64,000 nucleotides of DNA from an uncultured Pseudomonadota bacterium (GCA_903868595.1 CAIPVV010000025.1:1-64000); one strand, 5' to 3'; shown: positions 1 through 9,642, counted from the first letter of the stretch. Notes: a model not told the origin generated them from the sequence alone. Numbers and translations: made by a program.

Positions 1-140
1 AGATGGTGATGCCGGGCGACAACATCAAGATGACGGTTGAGCTGATTGCGCCGATCGCGATGGACGAGGGCCTGCGCTTCGCCATCCGCGAGGGTGGTCG
101 TACGGTCGGCGCCGGCGTCGTTGCTAAGATCCTGAAGTAA
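1..140 (+). CDS. tuf: Elongation factor Tu, C-terminal fragment (gene runs off the left edge)
   Basis: The frame opened at base 3 encodes the last 45 residues of EF-Tu, the GTPase that delivers aminoacyl-tRNA to the ribosome. It shows the domain III signature [15 protein letters not shown] and the family ending [11 protein letters not shown] followed by TAA. The 5' part lies outside the window. Only 11 bp separate the stop from rpsJ and no terminator lies between, so tuf and rpsJ are probably one transcript, the tail of a str-type operon. Whether this is tufA or tufB cannot be told from the fragment. Confidence 0.97.
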   Translation, partial: MVMPGDNIKMTVELIAPIAMDEGLRFAIREGGRTVGAGVVAKILK

Positions 141-151
141 GGCGAAGGAAT

Positions 152-463
152 ATGGCTAACCAGAACATCCGGATCCGCCTGAAGGCCTTCGATCATCGGC
201 TGATCGACAATTCGGCTCGGGAAATCGTCGAGACGGCCAAGCGCACGGGCGCCACCGTCAAGGGCCCCGTGCCGCTGCCGGTCAAGATGGAGCGTTTCAC
301 CGTCCTCGTCTCCCCCCATGGCGACAAGGACGCGCGTGACCAGTTCGAGCTGCGCACGCATAAGCGCTTGATGGATATCCTAAATCCGACCGATAAGACG
401 GTCGACGCCCTCATGAAGCTCGAGCTTCCGGCCGGCGTGGATGTCCAGATCAAACTGAACTAG
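152..463 (+). CDS. rpsJ: 30S ribosomal protein S10
   Basis: The product is 103 residues, the normal length. It begins [19 protein letters not shown] and contains the family stretch [13 protein letters not shown]10 binds 16S rRNA in the 30S head, and in enterobacteria it also acts with NusB in antitermination. A GAAGGA Shine-Dalgarno lies just upstream of the ATG. Unlike the usual S10 operon, rpsJ is separated from rplC by 280 bp that contain a promoter and a terminator-like hairpin. It is therefore probably transcribed mainly with tuf. Confidence 0.98.
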   Translation: MANQNIRIRLKAFDHRLIDNSAREIVETAKRTGATVKGPVPLPVKMERFTVLVSPHGDKDARDQFELRTHKRLMDILNPTDKTVDALMKLELPAGVDVQIKLN

Positions 464-484
464 TTTTATTTTCCGAAACTAGTT
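458..484. repeat. 9-bp perfect inverted repeat across the rpsJ stop codon
   Basis: AACTAGTTT at 458-466 is followed by a 9-nt spacer and its exact complement AAACTAGTT at 476-484. The left arm contains the rpsJ stop codon and the right arm touches the -35 element of the promoter that follows. It is AT-rich in a GC-rich setting and has no T-run after it, so it does not look like a terminator. It could be an operator or an mRNA 3'-end hairpin. Confidence 0.6.
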
Positions 485-511
485 GCTATGGGTCGCGCCC
501 CTTAATAGAAT
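483..511 (+). promoter_or_regulatory. Sigma-70 promoter for rplC and the rest of the S10 operon
   Basis: TTGCTA (483-488), a 17-bp spacer and TAGAAT (506-511) make a convincing promoter, followed by the discriminator GCACGACCC and a T-run. Transcription would start near 518-520 and give a leader of about 220 nt before rplC. The -10 hexamer and downstream layout match those before rpsM in this window. Confidence 0.7.
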
Positions 512-631
512 GCACGACCCTTTTTAAGCCGTCAGACGATTACTGGCGGCCCGCGTTTTCGAATGCGGAGTCGGGCGAGGTTGGTCTTCCGGGTTCTAAC
601 GAACCCTGGACCAAAACCACTCGAGAACATC

Positions 632-656
632 GCTGCCCAGTGGGCGGCTTTGTTTT
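632..656 (+). terminator. Attenuator-like intrinsic terminator in the rplC leader
   Basis: GCTGCCC (632-638) and GGGCGGC (642-648) form a 7-bp stem, one pair being G-U, around the loop AGT. TTTGTTTT (649-656) follows directly. It lies about 90 bp before the rplC start, within the leader expected from the 483-511 promoter, where a read-through terminator would act as an attenuator. In E. coli, ribosomal protein L4 controls such a site in the S10 leader, but that leader lies upstream of rpsJ. Confidence 0.55.
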
Positions 657-743
657 CCTTCGGTTTAAACCTTCCCGGAACCGCCAACATGCTGCCTGTG
701 CGCATGTGCGCCTTGCTGGCTGTGTCGAACAGAGGAATGCGAG

Positions 744-1457
744 ATGACTATCGGTCTGGTCGGCCGCAAATGCGGCATGACGCGAGTTTTCACCGAAGCT
801 GGTGAGTCCGTGCCTGTCACGGTCGTCCAGGTTCTGGCGAACCGCGTTGCACAGGTGAAGAACAACGACGTGGACGGCTACCGCGCCGTGCAGGTCACGT
901 ACGGCGCCCGCCGTCCCCAGCTGCTGACCAAGGCTGCTGCGGGTCACTTCGCCAAGCTGGGCGTTGCCCCGGGCAAGTCGCTGGTGGAGTTCCGCCTCGT
1001 CGGAAACGAAGCTGCCGACGTGAAGCCGGGCGATGAGTTTAGCGCCGAGATCTTCAAGAGTGGGCAGCTGGTCGACGTCACCGGCACCACGATCGGCAAG
1101 GGCTTTGCCGGCACGATGAAGCGCCACAACTTCGGCGGCGGCCCGGCCTCTCACGGTCACTCGGTAACGCACCGAGCACCGGGTTCGATCGGCCAGCGCC
1201 AGACCCCGGGTCGTGTCTTCATCGGCAAGCGCATGTCCGGCCACATGGGTGTGGTTCGTGTCACCACTGAGAACCTGCGCGTCATCGAGATCGACGTCGC
1301 TCGCAACCTGCTGCTGATCAGCGGTGCGGTGCCGGGTTCCGAGGGTGGCGAAGTTATCGTTCGTCCGTCGGTGAAGGCCGCTCGCCTCGCTATGCGCAAG
1401 TCCATTGCGCCGAGCAAGAAGGCCGACGCCAAGAAGCCGGACGGAAAGAAGAAGTAA
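744..1457 (+). CDS. rplC: 50S ribosomal protein L3
   Basis: The product is 237 residues, starting [16 protein letters not shown], with the conserved tip region [15 protein letters not shown] and the HMGVVRVT segment. L3 binds near the 3' end of 23S rRNA and reaches the peptidyl-transferase centre. Family members are usually about 210 residues. The extra length is a lysine-rich C-terminal tail ([14 protein letters not shown]). AGAGGAATGCGAG before the ATG supplies a ribosome binding site. It is the first gene after the internal promoter and attenuator-like hairpin. Confidence 0.97.
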   Translation: MTIGLVGRKCGMTRVFTEAGESVPVTVVQVLANRVAQVKNNDVDGYRAVQVTYGARRPQLLTKAAAGHFAKLGVAPGKSLVEFRLVGNEAADVKPGDEFSAEIFKSGQLVDVTGTTIGKGFAGTMKRHNFGGGPASHGHSVTHRAPGSIGQRQTPGRVFIGKRMSGHMGVVRVTTENLRVIEIDVARNLLLISGAVPGSEGGEVIVRPSVKAARLAMRKSIAPSKKADAKKPDGKKK

Positions 1458-1466
1458 GGCCGTCCT

Positions 1467-2072
1467 ATGAAGCTCAAAATAGCCAATGACGGTGCCGAAC
1501 TGAATGTCTCTGACGAGAACTTCGGCGCTGCGTACAACGAAGCCCTCGTGCACCAGATTGTCACGGCCTACCTGGCTGGTGGCCGCTCGGGCACGAAGCG
1601 CCAGAAGAGCCGTGCGGAAGTGCGTGGTGGCGGCAAGAAGCCGTGGGCCCAGAAGGGTACCGGCTCGGCGCGCGCCGGCTCGATCCGCAGCCCGATCTGG
1701 GTTGGCGGTGGCCGTGCCTTCGCTGCCCGCCCGCGCGACTTCACCCAGAAGGTGAATCGCAAGATGTACCGCGCCGGCCTGCGCTCGATGCTCGCCCAGC
1801 TGGTCCGCACGGACCGCCTGGTTGTGACATCGGACCTGACGCTGGCTGAGCCGAAGACGAAGCTGTTGGTCGAGAAGCTCAAGCAGCTGTCCCTCGACAA
1901 CGTGCTGATCGTGGTTGAGGCCCAGGACGACAAGCTCTTCCTGGCCGCGCGCAACCTGCCCTTCGTCGACGTGCTGACCGCCGCCGCCGTTAACCCGGTG
2001 GCCCTGGCTGCGCACGACAAAGTGTTGTTCAGCGTCGGCGCCGTGAAGCTGCTTGAGGAGCGCCTGGTATGA
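1467..2072 (+). CDS. rplD: 50S ribosomal protein L4
   Basis: The product is 201 residues, the usual length. The conserved loop [20 protein letters not shown] is followed by [17 protein letters not shown], part of the extended loop that lines the nascent-peptide exit tunnel. In enterobacteria L4 also represses its own operon through the S10 leader. That makes the hairpin upstream of rplC a natural candidate target here, though this is inference. It begins 9 bp after rplC and overlaps rplW by 4 bp. Confidence 0.97.
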   Translation: MKLKIANDGAELNVSDENFGAAYNEALVHQIVTAYLAGGRSGTKRQKSRAEVRGGGKKPWAQKGTGSARAGSIRSPIWVGGGRAFAARPRDFTQKVNRKMYRAGLRSMLAQLVRTDRLVVTSDLTLAEPKTKLLVEKLKQLSLDNVLIVVEAQDDKLFLAARNLPFVDVLTAAAVNPVALAAHDKVLFSVGAVKLLEERLV

Positions 2073-2383
2073 GCACTGAGCGTCTGACTACCGTCCTGAT
2101 CGCTCCCCATGTCACGGAGAAGACCTCCCTGGCCATGGCGAACAACAACCAGTACGCGTTTCGTGTTCGTCGCGATGCCGACAAGACGGAAGTAAAGCAG
2201 GCCGTCGAGCTGATGTTCGACGTCAAGGTTGCCAGCGTGCAGGTCGTCAACGAGCCGGGCAAGACCCGCCGCTTCGGCAAGACGATGGGCCGCACGCAGG
2301 ATTGGAAAAAGGCTTACGTGAGTCTGGCCAAGGGCCAGGCGATCGACTACGAAGCCCAGAGCAGGAACCAGGGCAAGCGCTAA
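2069..2383 (+). CDS. rplW: 50S ribosomal protein L23
   Basis: The product is 104 residues. It carries the conserved [12 protein letters not shown] start of the domain and [18 protein letters not shown], which corresponds to the L23 loop near the tunnel exit where trigger factor and SRP dock. The start ATGA overlaps the rplD stop, which implies translational coupling. Confidence 0.97.
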   Translation: MSTERLTTVLIAPHVTEKTSLAMANNNQYAFRVRRDADKTEVKQAVELMFDVKVASVQVVNEPGKTRRFGKTMGRTQDWKKAYVSLAKGQAIDYEAQSRNQGKR

Positions 2384-2410
2384 GCGCGCTGTCCTACTAG
2401 GTAACCGAAC

Positions 2411-3235
2411 ATGGCACTGATCAAGCTCAAACCGACATCGCCTGGCGCGCGCTTCGTCGTCCGGGTCGACCGCTCGCACCTGCATAAGGGCGATCCGTAC
2501 GCTCCGCTGACTGTTCACCAGAACAAGACCGGCGCCCGCAACCACTTCGGCCGCATCACGACGCGTCACGTCGGTGGTGGTTCGCGCCAGAAGTACCGCA
2601 TCATCGACTTCAAGCGCGACAAGGACGGCATCGTCGGCGTCGTGGAGACGGTCGAGTACGATCCGAACCGCACCAGCCACATCGCGTTGATCAAGTACAG
2701 CGATGGCGAGCGCCGCTACATCCTCGCGCCCAAGGGCCTGAAGGTGGACGACGAAGTGCGCTCGGGTTCTGATTCGCCGATCAAGTCGGGCAACGCGATG
2801 GCCCTGCGGCACATCCCGGTCGGCTCGACCGTGCACAACGTTGAGATGAAGCCCGGCAAGGGCGGGCAGATCGCGCGTAGCGCAGGCGCCTCGGCGCAGT
2901 ACGCCTCGCGCGAAGGTGTGCATGCCTACATTCGCCTGAAATCGGGCGAGACCCGCAAGGTGCACATCGATTGCCGTGCCACGCTCGGCGAGGTCAGCAA
3001 TGACGAGCACAGCCTGCGCGTGTACGGCAAGGCTGGCGCGAAGCGCTGGCGCGGTGTCCGTCCGACCGTCCGCGGTGTGGCCATGAACCCTGTCGACCAT
3101 CCGCACGGCGGTGGCGAGGGCAAGCCTGGCCAGGGTAACCCGCATCCAGTTTCGCCGTGGGGCTGGCAGACGAAGGGTAAGAAGACCCGTCGTAACAAGC
3201 GCACCACCAGCATGATCGTGCAGCGGAGGAAGTAA
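2411..3235 (+). CDS. rplB: 50S ribosomal protein L2
   Basis: The product is 274 residues, the family length. It shows [20 protein letters not shown] and the C-terminal block [17 protein letters not shown], which holds the highly conserved histidine region next to the peptidyl-transferase centre. L2 is a primary 23S rRNA binder needed for subunit association. It lies 27 bp after rplW and 3 bp before rpsS. Confidence 0.98.
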   Translation: MALIKLKPTSPGARFVVRVDRSHLHKGDPYAPLTVHQNKTGARNHFGRITTRHVGGGSRQKYRIIDFKRDKDGIVGVVETVEYDPNRTSHIALIKYSDGERRYILAPKGLKVDDEVRSGSDSPIKSGNAMALRHIPVGSTVHNVEMKPGKGGQIARSAGASAQYASREGVHAYIRLKSGETRKVHIDCRATLGEVSNDEHSLRVYGKAGAKRWRGVRPTVRGVAMNPVDHPHGGGEGKPGQGNPHPVSPWGWQTKGKKTRRNKRTTSMIVQRRK

Positions 3236-3238
3236 GCA

Positions 3239-3520
3239 GTGCCACGCTCGCTAAAGAAAGGCCCGTTTGTTGATTTGCACCTCGCCAAGAAGGTGCAGGC
3301 AGCCGCTGGCCGTAATGACCGCAAGCCGATCAAGACCTGGTCGCGGCGCTCGATGGTCCTCCCCGAAATGGTCGGCCTGACGTTGGCCGTTCATAACGGC
3401 CGGCAGCATGTGCCGGTGCTCGTGACCGAAAACATGGTCGGTCACAAGCTCGGTGAGTTCTCGCCCACGCGCACCTTCAAGGGGCACTCGGGCGACAAGA
3501 AGGTTTCGAGCTCGGAGTGA
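3239..3520 (+). CDS. rpsS: 30S ribosomal protein S19 (GTG start)
   Basis: The product is 93 residues, beginning [15 protein letters not shown] and containing [16 protein letters not shown] and [14 protein letters not shown], all S19 hallmarks. S19 sits in the 30S head next to S13. The start is GTG three bases after the rplB stop. No ATG fits the conserved N-terminus, and CAGCGGAGGAAG just upstream provides a strong ribosome binding site. Confidence 0.97.
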   Translation: MPRSLKKGPFVDLHLAKKVQAAAGRNDRKPIKTWSRRSMVLPEMVGLTLAVHNGRQHVPVLVTENMVGHKLGEFSPTRTFKGHSGDKKVSSSE

Positions 3521-3523
3521 CGG

Positions 3524-3865
3524 ATGCAAGTATTTGCTAAATTCCGCTACGCCCACATCTCGCCGCAGAAATGCCGGCTCATTGCAGATGTGGTGCGCGG
3601 CAAGAACGTCGGGCTCGCGCTCTCTACGCTCAAGTTCATGCCCAAGAAGGGCGCGGACCTGGTGTTGAAGGCGCTTGAGTCGGCTGTCGCCAACGCCGAG
3701 CACAATCACGGCGCCGACATCGACGAGCTCAAGGTTTCGCGTATCGAGATCGACGAAGCACCCGTGCAGAAGCGCTTTGCGGCGCGCGCCAAGGGTCGTG
3801 GAAATCGCATCGTCAAGCGCTCGAGCCACATTACTGTCCACGTCAGCGACGGCAGGAAGGAATAG
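3524..3865 (+). CDS. rplV: 50S ribosomal protein L22
   Basis: The product is 113 residues, beginning [19 protein letters not shown], with the beta-hairpin tip region [19 protein letters not shown] that projects into the exit tunnel. Erythromycin-resistance mutations in the family map to that hairpin, which looks intact here. It lies 3 bp from rpsS and 3 bp from rpsC. Confidence 0.97.
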   Translation: MQVFAKFRYAHISPQKCRLIADVVRGKNVGLALSTLKFMPKKGADLVLKALESAVANAEHNHGADIDELKVSRIEIDEAPVQKRFAARAKGRGNRIVKRSSHITVHVSDGRKE

Positions 3866-3868
3866 CGA

Positions 3869-4570
3869 ATGGGCCAGAAGGTCAATCCGCTTGGCATACG
3901 CCTCGGTATCACCCGTGATTGGGTGTCGAAGTGGTACGCCAGCAAGAAGCAGTATCCCACCCAGATCCTCCTGGATTTCCGGGTGCGCGAATTCCTCAAG
4001 AAGCGCCTCTCGGAGGCCTCGGTCAGCCGCATTCAGATCGAGCGGGCTGCCCGCAAGGTCAACATCACGATTCACACGGCTCGTCCGGGAATCGTGATCG
4101 GCAAGAAGGGCGAGGACATTGAGAAGCTGCGCGCCGAGACCAGCAAGCTGGTTGGCATGCCCATGGTCGATGTTCGCATCAACGTTGCCGAGATCCGCAA
4201 GCCGGAGCTAGAGGCGCAGTTGGTCGCCGAGGGTATCGCGCAGCAGATCGAGAAGCGTGTGATGTTTCGCCGCGCCATGAAGCGCGCGGTGATGAGCACC
4301 ATGCGTAGCGGTGCCCTGGGCGTGAAGGTGCGTCTGTCGGGCCGTCTGAACGGTTCGGAGATCGCGCGCACGGAGCAGACCCGCGAGGGCCGCATCCCGC
4401 TGCACACGTTCCGCGCCGACATCGACTACGCGCATGCCGAAGCCCGTACGACCTACGGAATCATCGGTATCAAGGTCTGGATCTTCAAGGGCGAGGTCTT
4501 CGACCAGGTTCCTGAGGCTCCGGTGGAAGCTGGCGAGCAGGCGGCGGCTGAACAGCCGGCCACGGCCTGA
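3869..4570 (+). CDS. rpsC: 30S ribosomal protein S3
   Basis: The product is 233 residues, beginning [21 protein letters not shown]-type RNA-binding core includes [17 protein letters not shown] with the expected GxxG turn. The C-terminal domain contains [15 protein letters not shown] and the segment [20 protein letters not shown]. The last 20 residues ([18 protein letters not shown]) form an acidic/alanine tail, common in proteobacteria. S3 forms part of the mRNA entry site. Confidence 0.97.
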   Translation: MGQKVNPLGIRLGITRDWVSKWYASKKQYPTQILLDFRVREFLKKRLSEASVSRIQIERAARKVNITIHTARPGIVIGKKGEDIEKLRAETSKLVGMPMVDVRINVAEIRKPELEAQLVAEGIAQQIEKRVMFRRAMKRAVMSTMRSGALGVKVRLSGRLNGSEIARTEQTREGRIPLHTFRADIDYAHAEARTTYGIIGIKVWIFKGEVFDQVPEAPVEAGEQAAAEQPATA

Positions 4571-4580
4571 GGTTTAGACC

Positions 4581-4994
4581 ATGCTGCAACCGAAGCGAAC
4601 CAAGTACCGCAAGCAATTCAAGGGCCGCAATGCCGGCCTGGCTCATCGCGGCAGCACCGTGGCCTTTGGCGAATTCGGCCTGAAGGCGACCGAGCGCGCC
4701 CGCATGACGGCCCGCGAGATCGAGGCGGCGCGCCGCGCCATGGCTCGCGCCGTGAAGCGCGGTGGCCAGATCTGGGTTCGGGTTTTCCCGGACGTCCCGA
4801 TCTCTAAGAAGCCGCTGGAAGTCCGAATGGGCTCCGGCAAGGGCAATGTCGAGTACTGGATCGCCAAGGTCCAGCCGGGCAAGGTCCTGTTCGAGATGGA
4901 AGGTGTCACTGAAGAGCAGGCTCGCGAGGCGTTCCGCCTTGCCGGCGCCAAGCTGTCGGTGTCGACGATGTTCGTGAAGCGACAGGTGCGCTGA
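4581..4994 (+). CDS. rplP: 50S ribosomal protein L16
   Basis: The product is 137 residues, beginning [17 protein letters not shown], with [10 protein letters not shown] and the motif [20 protein letters not shown]16 helps position the A-site tRNA. The stop overlaps the rpmC start by one base (TGATG), a sign of coupled translation. Confidence 0.97.
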   Translation: MLQPKRTKYRKQFKGRNAGLAHRGSTVAFGEFGLKATERARMTAREIEAARRAMARAVKRGGQIWVRVFPDVPISKKPLEVRMGSGKGNVEYWIAKVQPGKVLFEMEGVTEEQAREAFRLAGAKLSVSTMFVKRQVR

Positions 4995-5203
4995 TGAAGG
5001 CGAGTGAGCTACGCGGTAAGTCCGCGAAGGATCTGGAGGCCGAGCTGATTGGTCTGCGCAAGGAGCAGTTCGCGCTGCGCCTGCAGCGTGCGACCGGTCA
5101 GACGATCAAGCCGGACCAGTTTTCCAAGGTCCGCCGCAACATCGCGCGCCTGAAGACGATTCAGGGCGAGCTTAAGGCTGGCTCTGCGGGAGAGAAGGCA
5201 TGA
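4994..5203 (+). CDS. rpmC: 50S ribosomal protein L29
   Basis: The product is 69 residues and forms a two-helix protein. It begins [19 protein letters not shown] and contains [13 protein letters not shown] and [12 protein letters not shown], the family core. L29 sits at the tunnel exit beside L23. It overlaps rplP by 1 bp and rpsQ by 4 bp. Confidence 0.96.
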   Translation: MKASELRGKSAKDLEAELIGLRKEQFALRLQRATGQTIKPDQFSKVRRNIARLKTIQGELKAGSAGEKA

Positions 5204-5484
5204 ATTCGTCGGTAGCCCAGGCTGTGGCCGAAAAGGCCGCCCGTACGCTCACGGGCAAGGTAGTGAGCGCAAAGACGGCGAAGACGATCGCCGTTGAGAT
5301 TACGCGTGTCGTGAAGCACCCCATGTATGGCAAGTACATGCGCCGCACGACCCGCCTACTGGCCCATGACGAGACCGGCGAAGCCCGCGAGGGCGATACG
5401 GTATTGATCTCGCCCTGCCGTCCGATGTCCCGCCGCAAGAGCTGGCGACTGGTTTCAGTCGTCGAGCGCGGCGCCGCGGTTTGA
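5200..5484 (+). CDS. rpsQ: 30S ribosomal protein S17
   Basis: The product is 94 residues with an OB fold. Typical S17 segments are [30 protein letters not shown] and [19 protein letters not shown]. It is about 8 residues longer at the N-terminus than E. coli S17. The ATGA start overlaps the rpmC stop. Confidence 0.96.
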   Translation: MNSSVAQAVAEKAARTLTGKVVSAKTAKTIAVEITRVVKHPMYGKYMRRTTRLLAHDETGEAREGDTVLISPCRPMSRRKSWRLVSVVERGAAV

Positions 5485-5506
5485 TGCTCTTCGAGGCAGG
5501 TGCAAG

Positions 5507-5875
5507 ATGATTCAGATGAACACTTTGCTGAATGCCGCTGACAACAGCGGCGCCAAGACCTTGATGTGTATCAAGGTGTTGGGCGGTTCCCACCGTCGCT
5601 ACGCGTCGGTCGGGGACGTGATCAAGGTCAGCGTGAAGGATGCGATCCCGCGCGGCAAGGTCAAGAAGGGCGAGGTTTATGACGCCGTGGTCGTGCGTAC
5701 GGCCTTCGGTGTGCGCCGTCCGGACGGATCGCTGATCCGCTTCGACGGCAACGCGGCCGTGCTTCTCAACCAGAAGCTTGAGCCGATTGGTACGCGTATT
5801 TTCGGGCCGGTGACTCGCGAGCTTCGCACCGTGAAGTTCATGAAGATCATCTCCCTGGCGCCAGAGGTCCTCTGA
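5507..5875 (+). CDS. rplN: 50S ribosomal protein L14
   Basis: The product is 122 residues, the invariant family length. It begins [17 protein letters not shown] and contains [17 protein letters not shown] and the ending [12 protein letters not shown]14 lies at the subunit interface and is the docking site of the silencing factor RsfS, which is encoded at 38.8 kb in this window. GGCAGGTGCAAG gives its ribosome binding site. It begins the spc-type gene order. Confidence 0.97.
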   Translation: MIQMNTLLNAADNSGAKTLMCIKVLGGSHRRYASVGDVIKVSVKDAIPRGKVKKGEVYDAVVVRTAFGVRRPDGSLIRFDGNAAVLLNQKLEPIGTRIFGPVTRELRTVKFMKIISLAPEVL

Positions 5876-5885
5876 GGTTCAGGTC

Positions 5886-6203
5886 ATGAAGAGACTCCGC
5901 AAAGGCGATCAGGTTGTAGTGCTGTCGGGCCGGGACAAGGGGCGCAAGGGCGCCATCGTTCAGGTCCTGGCGAGCGGTCACGTGGTGGTTGAGGGCGTTA
6001 ACGTCGCCAAGAAGCACCAGCGTCCGAACCCGCAGCGCAATATTCAGGGCGGCATCCTCGAGAAGGAAATGCCGTTGGATCCGGCCAAGGTCGCGATCTG
6101 GAACGCTGCCACCAGCAAGGGTGGTCGCGTTGGATTCAAGACGCTCGCCGACGGCAAGAAGGTTCGCTTCTTCAAGTCGAACGACGAAGTGCTCGACGTT
6201 TAA
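5886..6203 (+). CDS. rplX: 50S ribosomal protein L24
   Basis: The product is 105 residues with an N-terminal KOW motif (GDQVVVLSGRDKGRKGAIVQ) and EGVNVAKKHQRPN, as expected for L24, an early assembly initiator. It lies 10 bp after rplN and 12 bp before rplE. Confidence 0.97.
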   Translation: MKRLRKGDQVVVLSGRDKGRKGAIVQVLASGHVVVEGVNVAKKHQRPNPQRNIQGGILEKEMPLDPAKVAIWNAATSKGGRVGFKTLADGKKVRFFKSNDEVLDV

Positions 6204-6215
6204 GGATCGGTAGAT

Positions 6216-6755
6216 ATGAGCAGGCTACAGGATTACTACCGCGAGACGGTTGTCCCCAAGCTCCGAAAGGACCTTGCGCTGGCAAACCCGATGCAGGTAC
6301 CGCGTATCACCAAGATTACGGTGAACATGGGCGTGGGCGAGGCTGTTGCCGACCGCAAGGTCGTCGACGCTGCCGCCGCGGACATGGCGAAGATTACCGG
6401 CCAGAAGCCGCTGATCACGAAGTCGAAGAAGGCCATCGCGGCGTTCAAGCTGCGCGAGAACCTGCCGATCGGCTGCAAGGTCACCCTGCGCGGTGAGCGC
6501 ATGTATGAATTCCTGGATCGCCTCATCAGTGTGGCGATTCCTCGAATCCGTGACTTCCGTGGTGTGTCTGCGCGTGCCTTCGACGGCCGCGGCAACTACA
6601 CCCTGGGTGTCAAGGAGCAGATCATTTTCCCCGAGATTCAGTACGACGCAATCGATCAATTGCGGGGTATGGATATCACCATTACGACCTCTGCCGTGAA
6701 CAACGAACAGGGTCGTGCGCTGCTGGAAGCTTTCAACTTCCCGTTCCGCAAGTAA
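6216..6755 (+). CDS. rplE: 50S ribosomal protein L5
   Basis: The product is 179 residues, the normal length. [38 protein letters not shown] and [16 protein letters not shown] are family hallmarks. L5 binds 5S rRNA with L18 and contacts the P-site tRNA and S13. It is followed by 41 bp before rpsN. Confidence 0.97.
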   Translation: MSRLQDYYRETVVPKLRKDLALANPMQVPRITKITVNMGVGEAVADRKVVDAAAADMAKITGQKPLITKSKKAIAAFKLRENLPIGCKVTLRGERMYEFLDRLISVAIPRIRDFRGVSARAFDGRGNYTLGVKEQIIFPEIQYDAIDQLRGMDITITTSAVNNEQGRALLEAFNFPFRK

Positions 6756-6796
6756 GTAACTCGCCAAGCATAGAACGGGCAACGAGGACAGACGGC

Positions 6797-7102
6797 ATGG
6801 CCAAGACAAACATGGTCGAGCGCGAGAAGCGCCGTGCACGTACGGTGCAGAAATACGCGGTGAAGCGTGCGGAGCTTAAGGAGCTGATTCGCAGCCCCAA
6901 GACCTCGCCCGAAGACCGCGTAGCAGCTCAGGAAAACCTGCAAAAGCTACCCCGCGATGCAAGCCCGAGCCGCATTCGTAACCGCTGTCAGCTGACCGGC
7001 CGTTCGCGCGGTGTGTACCGCAAGTTCGGTCTGGCACGTACCAAGATCCGCGAAGTTGCCAATCGCGGTGAGATCCCCGGTCTCGTTAAGGCGAGCTGGT
7101 AG
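6797..7102 (+). CDS. rpsN: 30S ribosomal protein S14, zinc-independent long form
   Basis: The product is 101 residues, beginning [19 protein letters not shown], with the conserved end [22 protein letters not shown] (in part). The CxxC pairs of the short zinc form are missing, so this is the C-minus form usual in Gammaproteobacteria. It sits between rplE and rpsH as in E. coli. Confidence 0.96.
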   Translation: MAKTNMVEREKRRARTVQKYAVKRAELKELIRSPKTSPEDRVAAQENLQKLPRDASPSRIRNRCQLTGRSRGVYRKFGLARTKIREVANRGEIPGLVKASW

Positions 7103-7115
7103 GAGGCCCTGCAAG

Positions 7116-7511
7116 ATGAGCATGAGTGATCCTGTTGCCGATCTGCTGACCCGCATTCGTAACGGTCAGACTGCTGGCAAGACGCAGGTAAGCCTCGATT
7201 CGTCGAAGATCAAGACGGCTATCGTCCGCGTCCTTAAGGACGAGGGCTATGTCGCTGATTTCCGCATCGCTGCCGAAGACGGTAAGCCGCGGTTGACGAT
7301 CGACCTAAAATACTTCGAAGGGCGGCCGGTAATCGATCGTCTGGAGAGGGTAAGCCGGCCTGGGCTTCGCGTTTATCGCGGCCAGGACGAGCTGCCCAAG
7401 ATCCTTGGCGGCATGGGAACGGTGATCGTTTCCACCCCCCGGGGCGTAATGACCGACCGTCAGGCCCGAGCAATCGGCCAGGGCGGCGAAGTTCTCTGCA
7501 TCGTGGCCTAA
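7116..7511 (+). CDS. rpsH: 30S ribosomal protein S8
   Basis: The product is 131 residues from the ATG at 7116 ([18 protein letters not shown]). The core includes [19 protein letters not shown] and the terminal [17 protein letters not shown] longer frame opens upstream, but the E. coli-like N-terminus and the AGGAGG at 7101-7106 fix the start. S8 binds 16S rRNA, and in E. coli it represses the spc operon at rplE. Confidence 0.97.
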   Translation: MSMSDPVADLLTRIRNGQTAGKTQVSLDSSKIKTAIVRVLKDEGYVADFRIAAEDGKPRLTIDLKYFEGRPVIDRLERVSRPGLRVYRGQDELPKILGGMGTVIVSTPRGVMTDRQARAIGQGGEVLCIVA

Positions 7512-7539
7512 CGGCCCCGAAGCATTAAGGGTTCAAGAC

Positions 7540-8070
7540 ATGTCGCGCGTAGCCAAGAAACCGGTTCCACTGCCGCAGGGAGTGACTGCCACAGTCACGC
7601 CGAGCCTGGTGACAATCAAGGGCGCCAAGGGTGCATTGAACGTTACCGTCAGCAAGGGCGTGTCGGTGGTTGAAGAGAACAAGCACCTGCAGGTGTCGTA
7701 CACCGACGCCGAAGGCGCCGCTGCCCTGGCCGGCGCCACTCGCGCCCACCTGGCGAACTGCGTCGTGGGCGTGACCACGGGTTACGAGAAGAAGCTCGAG
7801 CTGGTCGGCGTCGGATATCGCGCTGCGGTCGCGGGCAAGGCATTGAACCTGACGCTCGGCTTCTCGCACCCGGTCGTATTCGACATCCCCGAGGGGATCA
7901 CGATCGAGGCTCCGACTCAGACTGAAGTTCTGATCAAGGGCATCGACCGTCAGCGCGTTGGACAGGTGGCTGCGGAGATTCGCAGCATACGTCCGCCGGA
8001 GCCCTACAAGGGCAAGGGCGTGAAGTATTCCGACGAGAAAATTGCCTTGAAGGAAGGCAAGAAGAAGTAG
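7540..8070 (+). CDS. rplF: 50S ribosomal protein L6
   Basis: The product is 176 residues, beginning [19 protein letters not shown], with two L6 repeats and the conserved signature [14 protein letters not shown] near the C-terminus. L6 binds close to the sarcin-ricin loop of 23S rRNA. Confidence 0.97.
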   Translation: MSRVAKKPVPLPQGVTATVTPSLVTIKGAKGALNVTVSKGVSVVEENKHLQVSYTDAEGAAALAGATRAHLANCVVGVTTGYEKKLELVGVGYRAAVAGKALNLTLGFSHPVVFDIPEGITIEAPTQTEVLIKGIDRQRVGQVAAEIRSIRPPEPYKGKGVKYSDEKIALKEGKKK

Positions 8071-8086
8071 CGCGAGGGATGCATTC

Positions 8087-8446
8087 ATGACCATTTCTAC
8101 GAAAGACCGTCGCAGCCGTCGCGCCACCAAGGTTCGGGAACATATCCGGCAGCTGGGCGTTGCGCGTCTGACCATTCATCGCACCCCGCGCCATATTTAC
8201 GCGCAGGTTTTCGACTCGCAGGGCGCAAATGTGCTCGTTGCCGCGTCGACCGTGCAGGAAGAAGTTGCCAAGGACCTCAAGGGTACGGGCAACGTTGATG
8301 CCGCTAAGGCGGTAGGCAAGGTGATTGCCGAGCGCGCTAAGGCCGCGGGCATCAGCAAAGTGGCTTTCGACCGTTCCGGGTTCCGCTATCACGGGCGCGT
8401 GAAGGCGCTGGCCGATGCGGCCCGTGAAGCCGGACTCGAGTTCTAA
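8087..8446 (+). CDS. rplR: 50S ribosomal protein L18
   Basis: The product is 119 residues. A basic N-terminus ([19 protein letters not shown]) is followed by [16 protein letters not shown] and [20 protein letters not shown], all typical of the 5S rRNA-binding L18. It lies 16 bp after rplF and 16 bp before rpsE. Confidence 0.97.
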   Translation: MTISTKDRRSRRATKVREHIRQLGVARLTIHRTPRHIYAQVFDSQGANVLVAASTVQEEVAKDLKGTGNVDAAKAVGKVIAERAKAAGISKVAFDRSGFRYHGRVKALADAAREAGLEF

Positions 8447-8462
8447 CCAGGCGGATCAGCAG

Positions 8463-8969
8463 ATGGCAAGAGTCGAGAAAAATCAGAGCGCGGACGAGTT
8501 CACCGAAAAGCTGGTAGCGGTAAACCGCACGGCCAAGGTAGTGAAGGGCGGCCGCCAGTTCGGATTCACGGCCCTGACCGTGGTGGGCGATGGCGCCGGC
8601 CGCGTAGGCTTCGGATTCGGCAAGGCGCGCGAAGTGCCGGTCGCGATCTCCAAGGCGATGGCCCAGGCCCGCAAGAACCTGGTCCATGTGAGCCTGAAGC
8701 ACGACACGCTGCACTACGCGATCCGCGGTACGCATGGCGCGACGCGCGTCCTCATGCAGCCTGCCTCGGGTGGTACGGGCGTCATCGCCGGTGGCGGCAT
8801 GCGTGCGGTGCTCGAGTGCGTCGGCGTCCGCAACGTGTTGGCCAAGAGCTACGGTTCGCGTAACCCGATCAACGTGGTCCGCGCGACGATCAAGGCACTT
8901 GCCGCTATCCGCTCGCCCGACAATATCGCGGCGAAGCGTGGCAAGAGTTTGGAAGACATCCTGGGTTAA
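8463..8969 (+). CDS. rpsE: 30S ribosomal protein S5
   Basis: The product is 168 residues from the ATG at 8463 ([20 protein letters not shown]). The double-stranded RNA-binding domain shows [20 protein letters not shown] and [19 protein letters not shown]. The C-terminal domain has [16 protein letters not shown]. The frame is open upstream into rplR, but this ATG gives the conserved N-terminus. S5 shapes the mRNA entry and decoding fidelity. Confidence 0.97.
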   Translation: MARVEKNQSADEFTEKLVAVNRTAKVVKGGRQFGFTALTVVGDGAGRVGFGFGKAREVPVAISKAMAQARKNLVHVSLKHDTLHYAIRGTHGATRVLMQPASGGTGVIAGGGMRAVLECVGVRNVLAKSYGSRNPINVVRATIKALAAIRSPDNIAAKRGKSLEDILG

Positions 8970-9178
8970 TGCATATGGCAACCGAATCGACTGGCAAAGC
9001 GATGCTGAAGATCACTCTCATGAAGAGCATTCATGGGCAGCTGAAGAGCATTGCCTCGTCGGTGCGCGGGCTAGGCCTGCGTCGCCGGCATCACACTGTG
9101 ACCGTTGCTGACACGCCGGAGAATCGCGGCATGATCTACGCGGCCACGCACCTGCTGAAAGTCGAAGAGGCCAAGTGA
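8969..9178 (+). CDS. rpmD: 50S ribosomal protein L30
   Basis: The product is 69 residues from an ATG that overlaps the rpsE stop by one base, or 67 from a second in-frame ATG at 8975. The core [13 protein letters not shown] through [18 protein letters not shown] matches L30, which is usually about 60 residues. Eight to ten residues at the N-terminus are extra. No strong ribosome binding site separates the two starts, so re-initiation after rpsE is likely. Confidence 0.93.
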   Translation: MHMATESTGKAMLKITLMKSIHGQLKSIASSVRGLGLRRRHHTVTVADTPENRGMIYAATHLLKVEEAK

Positions 9179-9630
9179 TGAGACTCAATACCATCAAGCC
9201 GGCCGCCGGCTCGACCAAGGTCCGCCTGCGCGTGGGTCGCGGCGCCTCCGCCGGCCAGGGCAAGACGTCCGGCCGCGGTGTTAAGGGTCAGCGCGCTCGC
9301 AAGGGCGGCTACCACAAGGTCGGCTTCGAGGGCGGCCAGATGCCGCTGCAGCGCCGCCTCCCGAAGGTGGGCTTCCGCTCGGCGATGAAGGCCTCGCGCG
9401 CTGAAGTGCGCCTGAGCGAACTCAATAAGGTTGACGCCGCCGTCATCGACCTGGCTGCCCTGAAGGCCGCCGGGGTCGTTCCGATCTTCGCCACGCAGGC
9501 GAAGGTCGTACTGTCGGGCGAGCTGAGCAAGGCTGTCACGCTGCGCGGCGTTGGCGCCACCAAGGGTGCTGCCGAGGCTATCGTGAAGGCTGGCGGCAAG
9601 ATCGAAGTCGTCGAAGCGAAGCAGGGTTAA
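9178..9630 (+). CDS. rplO: 50S ribosomal protein L15
   Basis: The product is 150 residues from the ATG at 9178, which overlaps the rpmD stop (TGATG). A GTG one codon earlier is possible. The glycine/arginine-rich N-terminus ([20 protein letters not shown]) and [18 protein letters not shown] are L15 hallmarks. L15 is a late-assembly protein that threads into 23S rRNA. It is followed by secY 12 bp later. Confidence 0.96.
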   Translation: MRLNTIKPAAGSTKVRLRVGRGASAGQGKTSGRGVKGQRARKGGYHKVGFEGGQMPLQRRLPKVGFRSAMKASRAEVRLSELNKVDAAVIDLAALKAAGVVPIFATQAKVVLSGELSKAVTLRGVGATKGAAEAIVKAGGKIEVVEAKQG

Positions 9631-9642
9631 GGTAAGACTTAA

